Positions 23,403-35,000 of a stretch of 35,000 nucleotides of DNA are shown piece after piece. The first letter of the stretch is position 1; every line of letters begins with the position of its first letter. The translations under genes and the position numbers were made by a program. The notes under the pieces are model-generated. The model was not told the DNA's origin and searched no databases. It worked only from the letters and a program-made list of their open reading frames with translations. This stretch comes from Chrysomallon squamiferum (lineage: Eukaryota > Mollusca > Gastropoda > Neomphalida > Peltospiridae): contig CM022672.1 of the NCBI GenBank assembly GCA_012295275.1, forward strand, positions 1,333,943 to 1,368,942, in the 5' to 3' direction.

Positions 23403-23990
23403 ATCTCGTTTCACCTGCTATCTGTTTTTCTTTATCTTCCTTATTTCTTTTATTACTCTTCTTTTCTTCACTTTCTTCTTCTACCCTTTCTTCAATTTTT
23501 AACTCTTTTTCTTTTCATCTTCGCCGACATTTGTTTAGTTAGGCCACAGATATGTTTCATAAGAAAACTTTCTCGAACGCAGGGAAGCACATATCATTAT
23601 TTCTGATAAACGAACGTTAATAATTGAAGAAGACAAATGGATCTGTTTCTGAGAACCGATGCTGTCAGCCTTCACGACTGGGTACAACACTTTAAACCCT
23701 GAGATTCTGTCGACTCCAACTCAGTCTGAACAATTTTAAGGTTGATTAAACAGATAATATTTATGTTATGGTATTTAATATCTACAGCTCACTTTTGATT
23801 TCACAAGTCATAATGATACAGTTCAGAAATTCAGATATTTATGATATTGTTTATACACTCACATACACACATATTAAAGGAAACATAAAAGATTAGAATA
23901 GTTCCATATGGGCATTAACATTAATTACGAAACCCATTTCAAACCGACCTCGTTAAACCCTGAATATTGCGGCGTCTTCTGGTCCAGATA
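23399..23990. other. Pyrimidine-rich then unique AT-rich sequence, no gene
   Basis: 23400-23520 is a degenerate CTT/TTC pyrimidine tract. 23530-23990 is unique, AT-rich and of ordinary complexity, with no recognisable frame or RNA. Confidence 0.6.
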
Positions 23991-24300
23991 TACTACACTG
24001 GCAAGAAAGATCAATTCTAACAGACAGACAGACTAACTACGCATGAAATATTCTCTGATTATAACGTCTTCACGTATTAAAATACTAACCATGCAGGAAA
24101 TATTCACTGGTTATAAAGTCAGAACAGTCTAACCTGGCAAGGAAGATTATGTAATTATAACGTTTTCACGCACTATCAAGTAATATTCACTGATCATAAC
24201 GTCCTCAGATGATAACTTACTAACCTGTCTGGGAAGAATTATCTTATTACAACGACTTCAAATTCTCAAGATCTGCTCTGACAAGAACTAATTTATAACA
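23991..24300 (+). repeat. Degenerate ~52-bp tandem repeat, about six copies
   Basis: Diverged units start at about 23991, 24033, 24085, 24129, 24182 (head missing) and 24220, possibly with a further remnant from 24273. Typical units begin CTAACC, then a GCARGAA-like word, AATATTCACTGAT, TATAACGTC and TTCACG. Unit lengths are 52, 44, 53, 38 and 53 bp. The array is not simple sequence, and copies differ by many substitutions and small indels, so it is old. Confidence 0.75.
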
Positions 24301-24710
24301 CATTCTTGTGTACCTAACTTATTGATGATATTGTCCCTGTTCTATTGATGAAAGAAATAAAAATAAATATCCTCCATTTATATCCATTCCGCATATTAAC
24401 CACAAATGGCAAATTATGAGAATGTATTAATGTTTCTCTAGCGGCCCTCCTTTCCTTCTATTCACAGAGATATCGGTTCCCATAAGTGTGTTTATTTTTT
24501 AACACCTAGGTTAGAAATCGAAGTGAAAATTGTATGCTTACATTTCTTGATCATTATCTGCCGTCAATAGATCTGCCTGCGACGATGTGGTGGGTAAGAA
24601 AGACAGAATAAAGGACACCAATATGGAGGCTTCTGTATTCATTTTAAACAAGAAATACTTGATGATATGTAAATACAGGAGTGGTCTATGAAATAGCTAT
24701 TTTTAAATAT
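24301..24710. other. Unique intergenic sequence, no gene seen
   Basis: Ordinary AT-rich unique sequence. No open frame, repeat or RNA signature is recognisable. Confidence 0.6.
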
Positions 24711-24743
24711 GTGTGAGTGTGTGTGTGTATGTGTTAGTGTGTG

Positions 24744-24819
<76 letters not shown>

Positions 24820-24896
24820 TGTGTGTGTGCGTGGAGAAAAACTGTTATTTCACAGCCCACTCCCGTACACACACTTACACACACACATGCACACTT

Positions 24897-24928
<32 letters not shown>

Positions 24929-25000
24929 TATATTCATTCATTCATACTTACACATATATTCACAAGCATACATATATACATACATACATACATACAGATT
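24711..25000. repeat. (GT)n microsatellite with adjacent AC, AT and CATA runs
   Basis: A GT array of about 120 bp (24711-24830) with a few A interruptions is followed by a unique 25-bp spacer, AC units, (TA)n at about 24898-24915 and CATA/ATTC units to about 24997. Cys-Val and Thr-His frames are artefacts. The GT and AC arms are complementary and could pair. Confidence 0.95.
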
Positions 25001-25935
<935 letters not shown>

Positions 25936-28592
25936 CAGAGAAAGAGATATTTAAAGAAAACAAAAGACAACTGATCATTTATTAACTTTTATACTCATAA
26001 ATAATGATTCGACTGGACACTCATAACAAACTGTAAACAGATAAGTTGTCAAAGTTAAACTAATTAATGGCTTTGAATGTTATTCATCACCTCAGTTCCT
26101 AGCGGTAATAACGTGAGGAATTTTTCCATAAAACTAATATATATCAGCAGAACCTGCCCGCGCTTAACAAAACACTGCAGTGTGTTGTATTTATCTAATT
26201 CAAAGTGTGATTAATTATATATAGAATATGTTATAAATTCATTGTAACAAGACACAAAGCAACTGCTATTTCACACGTGTTTAATCTAGCGGTTTTAAAT
26301 CCCAGTGCACCTTGTATAACATCCAAGTACGAAGTACGAAGGATAATAAATTAGGAGAGAAACAATCACTGTCACTTATTAACATCAGTAATTGTTTTCG
26401 CGGCTTGTAAATTTGACAGTGTCTGTGTATTGTAGCGTATTAATAATAATAATAATAATAATAATAAAAAGTTTAAAAAAAAAAAAATAATAATAATAAT
26501 AATAAATTTACCCAGAATATCAGTTACACAGAAAAGTGAAAAATCCTGCATACTGTTTGCATGAAATAAAAATGGAATTCATATTCAGATTGAAGCTGAA
26601 TTAATCCGAAACTGTTTCGGTGCCAGGTTTTCAGGATAATGGATTCTTCGTCTGTACTGTAATCTAGAGAACAAAACAACAGAATAATATCTGTTCTGGC
26701 AAACATTATCAGCTTGCGTTTTTCGTTCTGACTGCACACACTGTCATTCGGGTAATAAAACAATTAGCAATTGCCTGGAAGTAGTTAGATCGTAATCAGT
26801 ATGTGCGCAAAAGTAGAATTAATATTAATATTACTGGTTATTCAAGTATTCTGCTTTTAAGCTCATAACCGTTTGAAGTGATATCGCTATCGTTTACCAA
26901 ACAAACCATTACTCATAGTTAAGTGATCAGTTCAATTGTTTGTCATGACAGATGCACTTTTAACTGAATGAAAGGAATACGCGGGCAGGTGTAAGGTGGG
27001 CTGGCTTAGGTAAAATGGACTACATAATTACCTGATTTAAATTCCATAGTCTCTTGTAGGATTTCTATTTTTATTTTTTTTTATTCTATTTTTTTTATTT
27101 TTTTCTATTAGTTATTATTATTTTTTTTTTTTGACTTCAGATCAAAGTGACTGAAGATTATTTTTCACGTAATTTAGAAGTAAACTGTGCTACCTGCATA
27201 GTTTACAAGTGGATCAGACGTATTTGGTTTTCAAGACAAATGCAGACAGCTGAGTATTGCAGATCAACGCATTGGTGAACTCACCGGTCAGTTTTCTGTC
27301 AGAAAAACGCGTCAGAGGAGACACAGTTGTAATCTGTGCTTGAAGTGGAATCCAGTGATTGTTCGTTTTAAATACATGATCTATCGCAGGATCAATCAAA
27401 CTCTGAGTTCCCTCTGGCTATTTCCTGTTCTAGTTCGTGTCCCAAAACTGGTACAAAATAATATATATTTAAACATTAAAAAAATAAAGACGTATTTGAT
27501 GGATTTTATCCACTAATTTCTGTTTTCTAGCTTAACCAGCTTTCTGATTATTTTCCGTTCTTTTCCTATGAATATACAAATCGTATATGCAGACATTGGC
27601 TGTTTCAAGGAGTGCGTAGGTTAAAGTGAATTTATTTGATGGATTTATTATAATGGGCACATACCACTGTACAACAATAAAACATTATATCTCTCATTTT
27701 GTATTTCAAGTAAATAAAATAAAATAGTAATAATAATAAAAAAATAAAAATAAAAAAATAAAAAAGACCATTTCCTATTTTCCATAGCTTTACAACTCAC
27801 AGATAATTTGTAAGTGTTATTATATTTTCTTGGCACTAATACAGTTTGTCAGATTAATTATGTTAAAAAATAACCTGAACTTGGATGTAATGTGAACTTG
27901 TTAATTCCAGAGGGGAAAAAAACAAACACCCAAATCATCGAAGATATAAACAAAAGGAAAATAAAAATAAAAATGTAGACAACCAAATAATGTGGCATTT
28001 GCTATAAATAATACCTATTACATTTCTGGCTAATTATAACTAAACAGAAAAGGGGAAACGTTCAGAGCATTAACCACTGTGCCAAGTTAGAGAAGTTCAT
28101 CACCTCGTAAAGTTAATATTTTGTCTAACCAGTTATTATTATTATTATATTTATTATTAATTTTTTTTTAGTTGTTTCAAAATGATAACGTACCATAAAT
28201 CATGAAATTAACGCGCTATTAAATTAAAAGCTGGAGGCCGAAGTCAGCTGAAAGTAGAAACTAACACACGAGGCTGTTTTCCAAGTTAAACTGTTTTTCT
28301 TTGACTTTCAATCAGACTGCAACATCGTCCCGATATTTCAGAAACTGATGCGTACTCTCTGATACGTGGTTTTCATGATGGCTGAGTGTTGTGTAAACAG
28401 CACTGTCTGGAAGCAGTCTACAGCCAACTACATGTGTAAAAGAAGAATTTACTACATTTGTGATATAAGTTTCAGTTAATAAAATGTACCAGCATATTTT
28501 TACAAAAGTGAATTAGAAATAAAAGAGTCATATTATTAATGTGAATCATATTAAACGTTTTATTCGCATTAAAACTATGACTGCATTAATAT
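25936..28592. other. AT-rich intergenic sequence, no gene recognised
   Basis: AAT triplets lie at 26443-26507, T-rich runs at 27065-27132 and an AAT/AAAT patch at 27725-27768. Complex patches at 26520-27060 and 27150-27450 carry short minus-strand frames (26524-26763, 27214-27399) without recognisable similarity. The AACCACTGTGCCAA words near 28070-28085 resemble common SINE text, but no Pol III boxes accompany them. Confidence 0.6.
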
Positions 28593-28702
28593 GTTCTTCT
28601 TTTTCTTCTTCTTCCTTTTTTCTTCTTCTTCTTCCTCTTCTATAACTATTAATACTATTAATACTACTAATACTAATACTTCTTCTTCGTCGTCTTCTTC
28701 TT
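28593..28702. repeat. CTT/TTC polypyrimidine repeat with ATACTA units
   Basis: Two CTT-rich blocks (about 28595-28640 and 28679-28705) flank an AATACTATT-type repeat. Arg/Glu-rich minus-strand frames here are artefacts. Confidence 0.9.
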
Positions 28703-29079
28703 CTTTCGCCTGTTTGGGATATTTTCCATTCCAACCAGTCTCACGATTGATAATGTAAGTAACTGGTATGTGCTGTCCTACAACACCTCTTGATGTAAGA
28801 GAATCACACGCTGTATCGGGTTTCTCCTCTCATCATTATACAAAAAATACACTGTTTAACAACGTGTCCGCACAACAAACGTCCATCCTTCAATCAGTCC
28901 GTGTGTCTGAAGTCCTTTCATTCTTCATTCATTCATTCATTCATTTTTCTTTTTCTTTTACATCTTTTTAATCTTCATCATATTCTTCCTGTTGTTATTA
29001 CTGATGTTGTCATTATCATCTTCGTCGACGTCGTCTTCTTCATAATCAGTATTTCATCATTCTTTCTTTCTTTCTTTCT

Positions 29080-29123
<44 letters not shown>

Positions 29124-29199
29124 AGTACCTCTCCATTAATCGGTTCAGTCATTTTACAGTTATTAAATAAAAACAATAATAAATGAATTAAGCAAACCA
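28703..29199. other. Intergenic sequence with ATTC, TTTC and ATTT repeats
   Basis: ATTC units occur at about 28919-28945, TTTC at 29061-29080 and ATTT at 29080-29122. The first 200 bp are more complex but carry no recognisable frame. Confidence 0.75.
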
Positions 29200-29660
29200 T
29201 CCGCCGTGTCTGTCAGTTCAGATCAACGCCTGAGACAGACTTTGCTCTGCACTGAAAATATTGGTAATGCTCCCCGTGCTCATTGAACAAACGGCGCATA
29301 TCAAAGTATCTGGAACACAAACCGCTTACAGCTGGCCACGAAATAATTTCACCACAGATCGACAGGCGATAAAGGTAAAGCATTTTAGTCGAAACTGTTT
29401 ATTAGTCGCAGCCACTCTTTTCTTTGTGCTGCCAGTAAAAGATAATACGTATTTTACACGAATGTATTTTTCTCCAGATTAATTAAAAGTCGCCGCACAC
29501 TGAACGGGGGCAATAAAAAGAAGCCAATCGCCTCAGGCTGTTGTGGCAATTTGATTTCATCGCTTCAGTTGTTTTGTGAATGGAGGAGCGCTGAGAGGAA
29601 TGAAAGAACGTGCGACACGTGTTTCTCGTATCAATGCAGTGATAGGTTTTTGTTATTAAA
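29200..29660. promoter_or_regulatory. Higher-complexity island, candidate conserved non-coding element
   Basis: A 460-bp stretch without simple repeats and with several CpGs. 29485-29600 contains ATTAATTAAAA, GGCAATAAAA (Hox/Cdx-like), AGCCAAT (CCAAT-like) and TGTGGCAATTTGATT, and CACGTG lies near 29617-29622. The 73-residue frame at 29261-29482 is unrecognised. A cis-regulatory role is inferred from composition only. Confidence 0.3.
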
Positions 29661-30087
29661 GATTCGACAATAGAACGTGAGTGTCCTGTTAATGTGTTAA
29701 TAATGCACGATTGTTAAATTACGGAAATAAAACAGCTTTTAGTTATAATTTTCATCAAAGATAATGTTTCAGGTGCAGTTTTCGTTCTTAAGTGAAAACA
29801 ATTTTATGACGTTATAATGGATACGAAAAATATATCTTGCAGAGTTGCTTCTGTTTTCTCCTCGAACTTCCAATGTAAATACTCTGCAAAATGTAATTTC
29901 CATGAATCTACAATTAAGTTAAACGGAATTAAAAACTTCTGCGAATCTGTTTGATATAATCAACAATCTTAAACTTTTTTCAGTATGATTATGATTATGC
30001 TTATGATTATTTATTTATTTATTTAAAATTTTATTTTAGAGTTACATTTCTGACTCAGACACAGGTGTATATGCATAATGTGTTTGT
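29661..30087. other. AT-rich intergenic sequence, nothing recognised
   Basis: Unique AT-rich sequence with a short TTAT/ATTT run near 29985-30025. No gene, RNA or mobile element is apparent. Confidence 0.6.
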
Positions 30088-30126
30088 ATATGTCTGTGTG
30101 TATGTGTGTCTGTGTGTATGTGTGTC

Positions 30127-30164
<38 letters not shown>

Positions 30165-30165
30165 A

Positions 30166-30196
<31 letters not shown>
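30088..30196. repeat. (TG)n(TA)n(CA)n palindromic microsatellite
   Basis: TG repeats with TCTG and TATG interruptions lead into pure TG (30127-30142), then about 30 bp of TA with one AA flaw, then CA to 30196. The TG and CA arms are reverse complements, so the block is a near-perfect inverted repeat of about 70 bp. Confidence 0.95.
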
Positions 30197-30469
30197 TTCA
30201 GACAGAACATTATATAATCAAAACTAAAAAATATTTAACTACATAACTATTCATTAAAATGTATCAGTGATTTCGCTATCGGTATACTTCTAGCACGAAA
30301 ACCTATTCGGAATTGGTAACCCCGAACAAGTCATCAACAAAATGCAAACCTCTACGTTAAAAAAAAAAAACTTTCCTTTTCATTTATTTTTTACTCCAAG
30401 AGGTTCAAACAGCTAATAACCACAGCAAAAACCAGCGATGGTCCAGAAAGTGCAGTATGTTTATTTTAA

Positions 30470-30670
30470 TTCCACGGTGGTTCAAAGTACTATGTTTTAA
30501 ATCGCGACGGGGCAAAGTACCAAAGTGCAATCTGACTGATACCTCGGGTCAAGACACTTAACCGTCTTATTTGTTCGGCTATCGATCGATATCTCGATAT
30601 AATCGTTGTCGAGTGCATTCACACTGTGTGGAACTGCCCGATACTCATCTGTGTTTCAAACCGGTAAAAT
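30470..30670 (+). mobile_element. Possible SINE-body remnant
   Basis: GGTGGTTCAAAGT at about 30477-30489 is weakly B-box-like. Further on, GGGTCAAGACACTTAACC at about 30546-30563 resembles the GCAAGRCACTTAACC text common in tRNA-derived SINE bodies of animals. No clear A-box, tail or flanking duplication is seen. TATCGATCGATA at 30580-30591 is a perfect 12-bp palindrome within it. Confidence 0.33.
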
Positions 30671-31290
30671 AGCTTGTGTTTGAGTTCCGTGTTAATGTCT
30701 ATGTTTCTAACCATTTCAAAACGGTAACGGGGATTTTTTAAAATATTATTATTTACTGTTATGTAGAAAATATGTAGAAAAATGACGTTAATATTTAATA
30801 GATATTACGTAAACAGACCACATATATGCATACAGTTATACTGTTATTAATAAATGTTCCTGTACTTAATAGGGTATCTATCCTACATTCATTTCTTCAT
30901 TTTTTATGAGTTTTTAATTTCTTTTGAACTGTATATTTTATTATTTATTTTGGTTGTTATTTAATTTAATTTTTTTATTTCTTCTTCTTCTTCTTCTTCA
31001 TCTTATTATTGTTGTTGTTGTTGTTGATGATGTTTTACTGTTGTTGTCACTGCTGTTCTGATTGCCTCTATTATTATTTCTTCTTCTTTTTTCTTTTTTT
31101 TTTGTCTTGTTATCATCATATTCATCATTTTCGTCGTCGCTATTACTTTTATTATAATCATCGTAGCCGTTGTCTTTGATGTTTTTATTTAATCTTTCAT
31201 TCATTTATGTTTCTAAAAATTATTCTTCGCATCATTCATTTTATCGTTATTGTTGTTGTTGTTTTTGCTGTTGCTGTCGTTGTTGTAAGT
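30671..31290. other. AT-rich sequence ending in TTC/TTG/TCG triplet runs
   Basis: From 30975 to 31290 there are successive short TTC, TTG, TTA and TCG triplet runs. The Asn/Asp/Lys-rich minus frame and the Cys-rich plus frame arise from them. No gene is seen. Confidence 0.75.
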
Positions 31291-31864
31291 TAGTAATATC
31301 AGAACAACGTACACACTGCTCTCAAGAACACATATCACAACGACCCGGACGTTGTTGTTTGTTTTCTTGTGGTATTTTTTTTTTATCCATTTGTTGTGAC
31401 TCATATGTGAATCATGCTTATAAAAGACACATAAAGTTTTTTTTAAATTATTTTGACATTTTAAGAATTATTTATTCAGAAAATACTAAACATAAACTTT
31501 ACGATGACATAAATCTTATTAAAACTGATGATTTGAAATACAGTAACAGTATTTTTAAATTTCACAGGTGAAAAGCTAAAGAAATCAGATTGGCACGTAA
31601 GTGTTTGCATTTTTTTTAAAAACATTTCTGAATGTTAAAACTTGTTTAACAACTTTCACGTGGATCAAATTCAGCGATATTTCGAGATTAAAGATGTTCG
31701 AAAATTTATCGTAGAATTTATCACAAAATGTTTCTATGATTTTAAACTACATACTTGCTAGTGCCAGGTTTCCCACAAAAAATAGATTCACGCAAAATGA
31801 CGAAAGACAAAGAACGGCGTGCTTCGTGGGAAGCGATGATTACCCTCGGTTACTGAGTAACTTT
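31291..31864. other. Unique intergenic sequence, no gene supported
   Basis: A 133-residue frame (31170-31571) begins in the triplet runs and has no family resemblance. A 19-codon ORF (31797-31856) just before the SINE-like element is too short to judge. Nothing else is identifiable. Confidence 0.55.
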
Positions 31865-31990
31865 TATAAGGTTGTCTCGGTGACCGAACGGTAAAATCGT
31901 GCGGGAGTACGTTCGAGTCTCGTCAACGGCATCTGACGGGGTTTCTGAAGTCGTGATTGGACTTTGTCCTCCTTCGCCATACGCCAGTGC
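31865..31990 (+). mobile_element. tRNA-derived SINE-like element, partial
   Basis: TGACCGAACGGTA at 31881-31893 matches a Ser/Leu-tRNA-like A-box, and CGTTCGAGTCT at 31910-31920 matches a B-box. GTTG at 31871-31874 can pair with CAAC at 31924-31927, like the end of an acceptor stem. The A-to-B distance is shorter than in a functional tRNA and the T-stem does not pair, so this is not an intact tRNA gene. A non-repetitive body follows. The 3' end is uncertain. Confidence 0.5.
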
Positions 31991-33311
31991 GTTCACGAAT
32001 ATTGTCTGTGTGCAGTCTAATCAGACATACATAAGACAGAGAATGTTCAAAATCCTAAACAGTAAATGTATATATTCAATTTTTCCTTCTATCTAACCAT
32101 AAAAAGTATTAATCTTAATAATAATTAATATTATTTCATCACTGTTGTTGTTGTTATGATCGTTATTATTATTTTATTGTTATTATTATCATTATTGTTA
32201 TTATTATTGCTACTGTTGTGATATGTTGTTTATTTTCAGCTACGTTACAGAGTAATCCACATACCCCATCTACCTTTCATTTCACCAACACACGAGTGAG
32301 AAAAGCGACATTTTTTATCTTCTTACTGTTATCACCATAAATCGTATTAATATATCAGGATTAAAACAACAACAACAACAGCAACAACAACAGATATAAT
32401 AGCTACATCAGCCAGGGTGATGTGTCGTCTTTAATAATAATGAAAATGTGACCGTGTCAGAGTAATTGTCATAGAACAGGAATTTTACTTTTTTTTTTTT
32501 CATCTCACGCCAAACTGAGCAAGCAGCTTAATTCGAGGAGACACATAATCAGTGTTTTTAAAGGCCTGATAGTACCAGATAGAAAACAAGTATCATGACT
32601 GTGTTTGAAAGTTCAGCAACTAAAAAATTCAGTCAGGGTTACCGTAATATTCAGCTGTTTGACGAACAAAATGAAATGCTGCAAAACATTTTTTTTTTTT
32701 TTTTTTTTTTTCAAATTATAAGTAGCAAAAAAAAGAATAAAACTCCAAAAAAAAAAAAATTAACCATGAGTATAAGTAAAAAGTCTTATTTTACATTAAA
32801 ATAATAACAGCAGAACTCCGTTTCGTGATTCGCATAATGCCTTTTGTTCGATGACTTGTGGTTTGACAAAGGTGTAGAGCGCGGTGATAAAAGTAAATTA
32901 CGAAATTTATTTTTGTTTGGGAAAAATAGGGACGAAAGTTCTTTGACTGTAATGTTAATTTAAGCTCTTTTTTTTTTAAATTTGTTTGTTTTTACCCCCC
33001 ATTATATGGTTACTGTTTTCATTGTTGTCGGCATTTTACGAAAATAAAAACCAAACAAACAAACAAACAAAAAAAAATGAACATATACAGTACTTTTATA
33101 TTTTACCTCTCTACTTTTCGTTTTATGGCTCAATTATTTTCTCGTTTCTTTTCTATTTTCCTCCAAATTCGAAGCGCACACGTGTGAATCCTTCACGTCA
33201 CAGAGACTGAAAAATCATTTAGACGACGTCAGAAAGTCATCATCACAGACCGATGTAGCTGTGTTGTTGTCGTTGCACACAGACAATATTCGAGAACGCA
33301 CTGGCGTATTA
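31991..33311. other. AT-rich intergenic sequence with ATT, AAC and poly-T runs
   Basis: TTG/ATT triplets occur at 32140-32215, AAC/AGC triplets at 32366-32392 and a poly-T of about 21 at 32690-32710. Complex patches (32395-32640, 32810-32950) contain no recognisable gene. Confidence 0.65.
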
Positions 33312-33470
33312 TGTATGTACGTACGTATGTATGTATGTATGTATGTACGTATTTATGTACGTATGTATGTATGTACGTACGTATGTATGTATGTATGTAT
33401 GTATGTACGTACGTACGGATGTATGTATGTATGTATGTATGTATGTTTGTATGTATGTATGTATGTATCA
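33312..33470. repeat. GTAT/GTAC tetranucleotide array
   Basis: About 160 bp of GTAT tetranucleotides in which many units are GTAC, creating ACGTACGT stretches with CpG. Poly-(Tyr-Val-Cys-Met) frames on both strands are artefacts. Confidence 0.96.
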
Positions 33471-33533
33471 AAGAAAGACATGGTTACAAATTTGAAGAAC
33501 CAGCTAACGGCAGATAGAGCAAAGATGTATAAA

Positions 33534-33584
<51 letters not shown>

Positions 33585-33596
33585 GTTATTATTAGT
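33534..33596. repeat. (ATT)n microsatellite, ~20 copies
   Basis: Pure ATT triplets except one TTG near the 3' end, separated from the GTAT array by about 60 bp of unique sequence. Confidence 0.96.
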
Positions 33597-35000
33597 TGAT
33601 TTATCGGAAATTTGAAAGAATAGCCATACCTGCCCTTGAACATTTATTTATTTATTAGCTAACGTTATTGTTGTCTTATTTCTGTTTTGTTGAAGACTTA
33701 ACAACATGCATATCATGATTTGATGCATATACCAACGGGCGCAGGATAAACGCAGGATAAAAGGATAAACGATCGAGCGAGAAATACAAAGTGAAAAAGC
33801 CAGTCTCAAGGTTAGAAACACGGACTTTACGTCAAGATCCTAAAATACTCCGACATAAATAAATAAATAAAATAGTTTATTTTTCTCCGCGAAACGTGAA
33901 CAAGAATATAACATATTTGAACATTCGACCGTGCCACACTGGATTTTGTTTCAATAAATATTTACAATGCATTTCACAGTTCAGTGCAGCATAATGTATT
34001 TTTGTACTTGGCTCTGTATGACATCTGTGTTTTTCTTTGCTGCCAAAGTTAACAAAGAAAACAGAAAAAAAAAAAAAAAACGCATAATTTTTCTGAAAAA
34101 TAACGAATCGGAGAATGTTTAGAATGATTCGAAACTCATGAGTGATTGGTTTGAATTCCGACGTATTAACCACATACAAACAGATTCGTAAATGAATTAA
34201 AAAGATGTCTGTGTACGTGTGTCTGTGTTTATCTATGGATGGATGTTTATGTTTGTGTGAGCATGTGTTTTTATATCTGTATGTATGTATCTGTGTCTAT
34301 ACCTGTGTCTATATATGTATATGTGTTAAATATGTATGTATGTTTATGAGTGTGTTTATATATATATATATATATTAGTAACTGTATGATTGTTCAAGCA
34401 GTATCATCATCACCGTAGCTGGTACTGTCACCACAGATATTGTAATTATTACTAGTTTTGTTGCTGTTGTTGCTATTGCTGTTGCTAAATGCTATCATCA
34501 TTGTCATCATCATAATCATTAATATTATTTAACAATATTTCAACTCGTTTTAAGATTAGCTGTGAGTCAGGGTAAGCTGTACGTTTATTCAGTAATAACG
34601 TCACGAGAGAGAAAAGTCAAAGAATCACTTTCGTGAGCGGCTGATACACGTTTTATATAAACTGTGTATAACGGTCCTCGGTGTAAACAGCCAAGTGTGT
34701 CACTGAGGAGGGTAGATCCTGCGTACCGCAGTACAGCGTTTTAACAACAAAAAACTAAAAAATATTCTTAGCGTGTCAGATCACTTCACTAAGTTTAAAG
34801 CAGGATCAAAGTATTTTACGCATTTTTAAGTGTTTCTTTTCTTTAATCTTTTTTTTTTTTTTTTTTTTTCCTGAACAGTTGCTTTTTGTTTGTTAATTTT
34901 TGAGACAAAAAGTGAATGGATCTTTACAAAGGGGCTGCAAAACGGCAGATTTTGTGCAGAAAGTCAATTAGCAGATATTGTTTTCTTTACAAGGGAAAAA
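33597..35000. other. Intergenic sequence to window end, no gene recognised
   Basis: A short direct repeat of CGCAGGATAAA with a third GGATAAA lies at about 33740-33768. TATG/GTGT-type repeats and AT occupy about 34200-34376, TTG/ATC triplets 34400-34530, and a poly-T run about 34849-34869. 34555-34740 is more complex. A 100-residue minus-strand frame (33877-34179) crosses a poly-A run and is not credible. Confidence 0.65.

Noticed and set aside
23991-24300. CRISPR-like interpretation of the 52-bp array
   Set aside because: The copies diverge along their whole length with no constant repeat/variable spacer division, and the DNA is eukaryotic.
31797-31856. 19-codon ORF with a clean start and stop
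   Set aside because: Too short to judge, no recognised similarity, and it abuts a SINE-like element.
31865-31940. Functional tRNA gene
   Set aside because: A- and B-boxes are present, but the spacing is too short, the T-stem does not pair and there is no anticodon arm.
33229-33643. Tyr/Val/Cys/His/Thr repeat proteins in the GTAT array
   Set aside because: Translations of a tetranucleotide microsatellite in multiple frames.

Overview
The window looks like metazoan nuclear DNA: AT-rich and gene-poor, with one animal-type aminergic GPCR and very many microsatellites (GA/TC, GT/AC, AT, ATT, GTAT/CATA) plus homopolymer runs. No operon layout, ribosome-binding sites, CRISPR array, rRNA or intact tRNA is visible. 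The repeat profile together with the receptor (closest by eye to invertebrate 5-HT7 receptors) suggests a lophotrochozoan, most likely a mollusc and possibly a cephalopod. That placement is inference.

The only protein-coding gene I can firmly support is an uninterrupted 464-residue serotonin 5-HT7-like receptor at 13640-15034 (+). It is complete from an ATG with a good Kozak context, two codons after an in-frame stop, to a C-terminus ending in a class I PDZ-type tail. It has the full aminergic motif set and is much richer in G+C than its flanks.

Upstream (12346-13639) are splice-like signals that could frame short 5'UTR exons. About 3 kb upstream (10641-10798) a compact cluster holds two CRE-like sites in a 20-bp direct repeat, a 15-bp palindrome, a polypyrimidine initiator-like run and a short ORF ending at a splice-donor-like sequence. 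This is a candidate promoter and first exon.

The rest is intergenic or intronic. 1-10640 is microsatellites with a few higher-complexity islands (3465-3625, 3790-4080), a 16-bp GGGGCC-containing minisatellite (4296-4352) and a composite ~96-bp minisatellite (6788-7167). 15035-23990 is AT-rich 3' flank with ATT arrays, possible SINE heads (19497-19562, 19650-19800) and a GC-rich island (21865-21990). 23991-24300 is a degenerate ~52-bp tandem repeat. 24711-35000 holds large GT and GA arrays, a higher-complexity island (29200-29660), a (TG)(TA)(CA) palindrome (30127-30196), two more possible SINE remnants (30470-30670, 31865-31990) and a CpG-bearing GTAT/GTAC array (33312-33470).

I see no evidence for a novel multi-gene system. 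The most interesting leads are the candidate promoter/first exon, the degenerate 52-bp array, the uninterrupted receptor with its PDZ-type tail, and the compact SINE-like heads.
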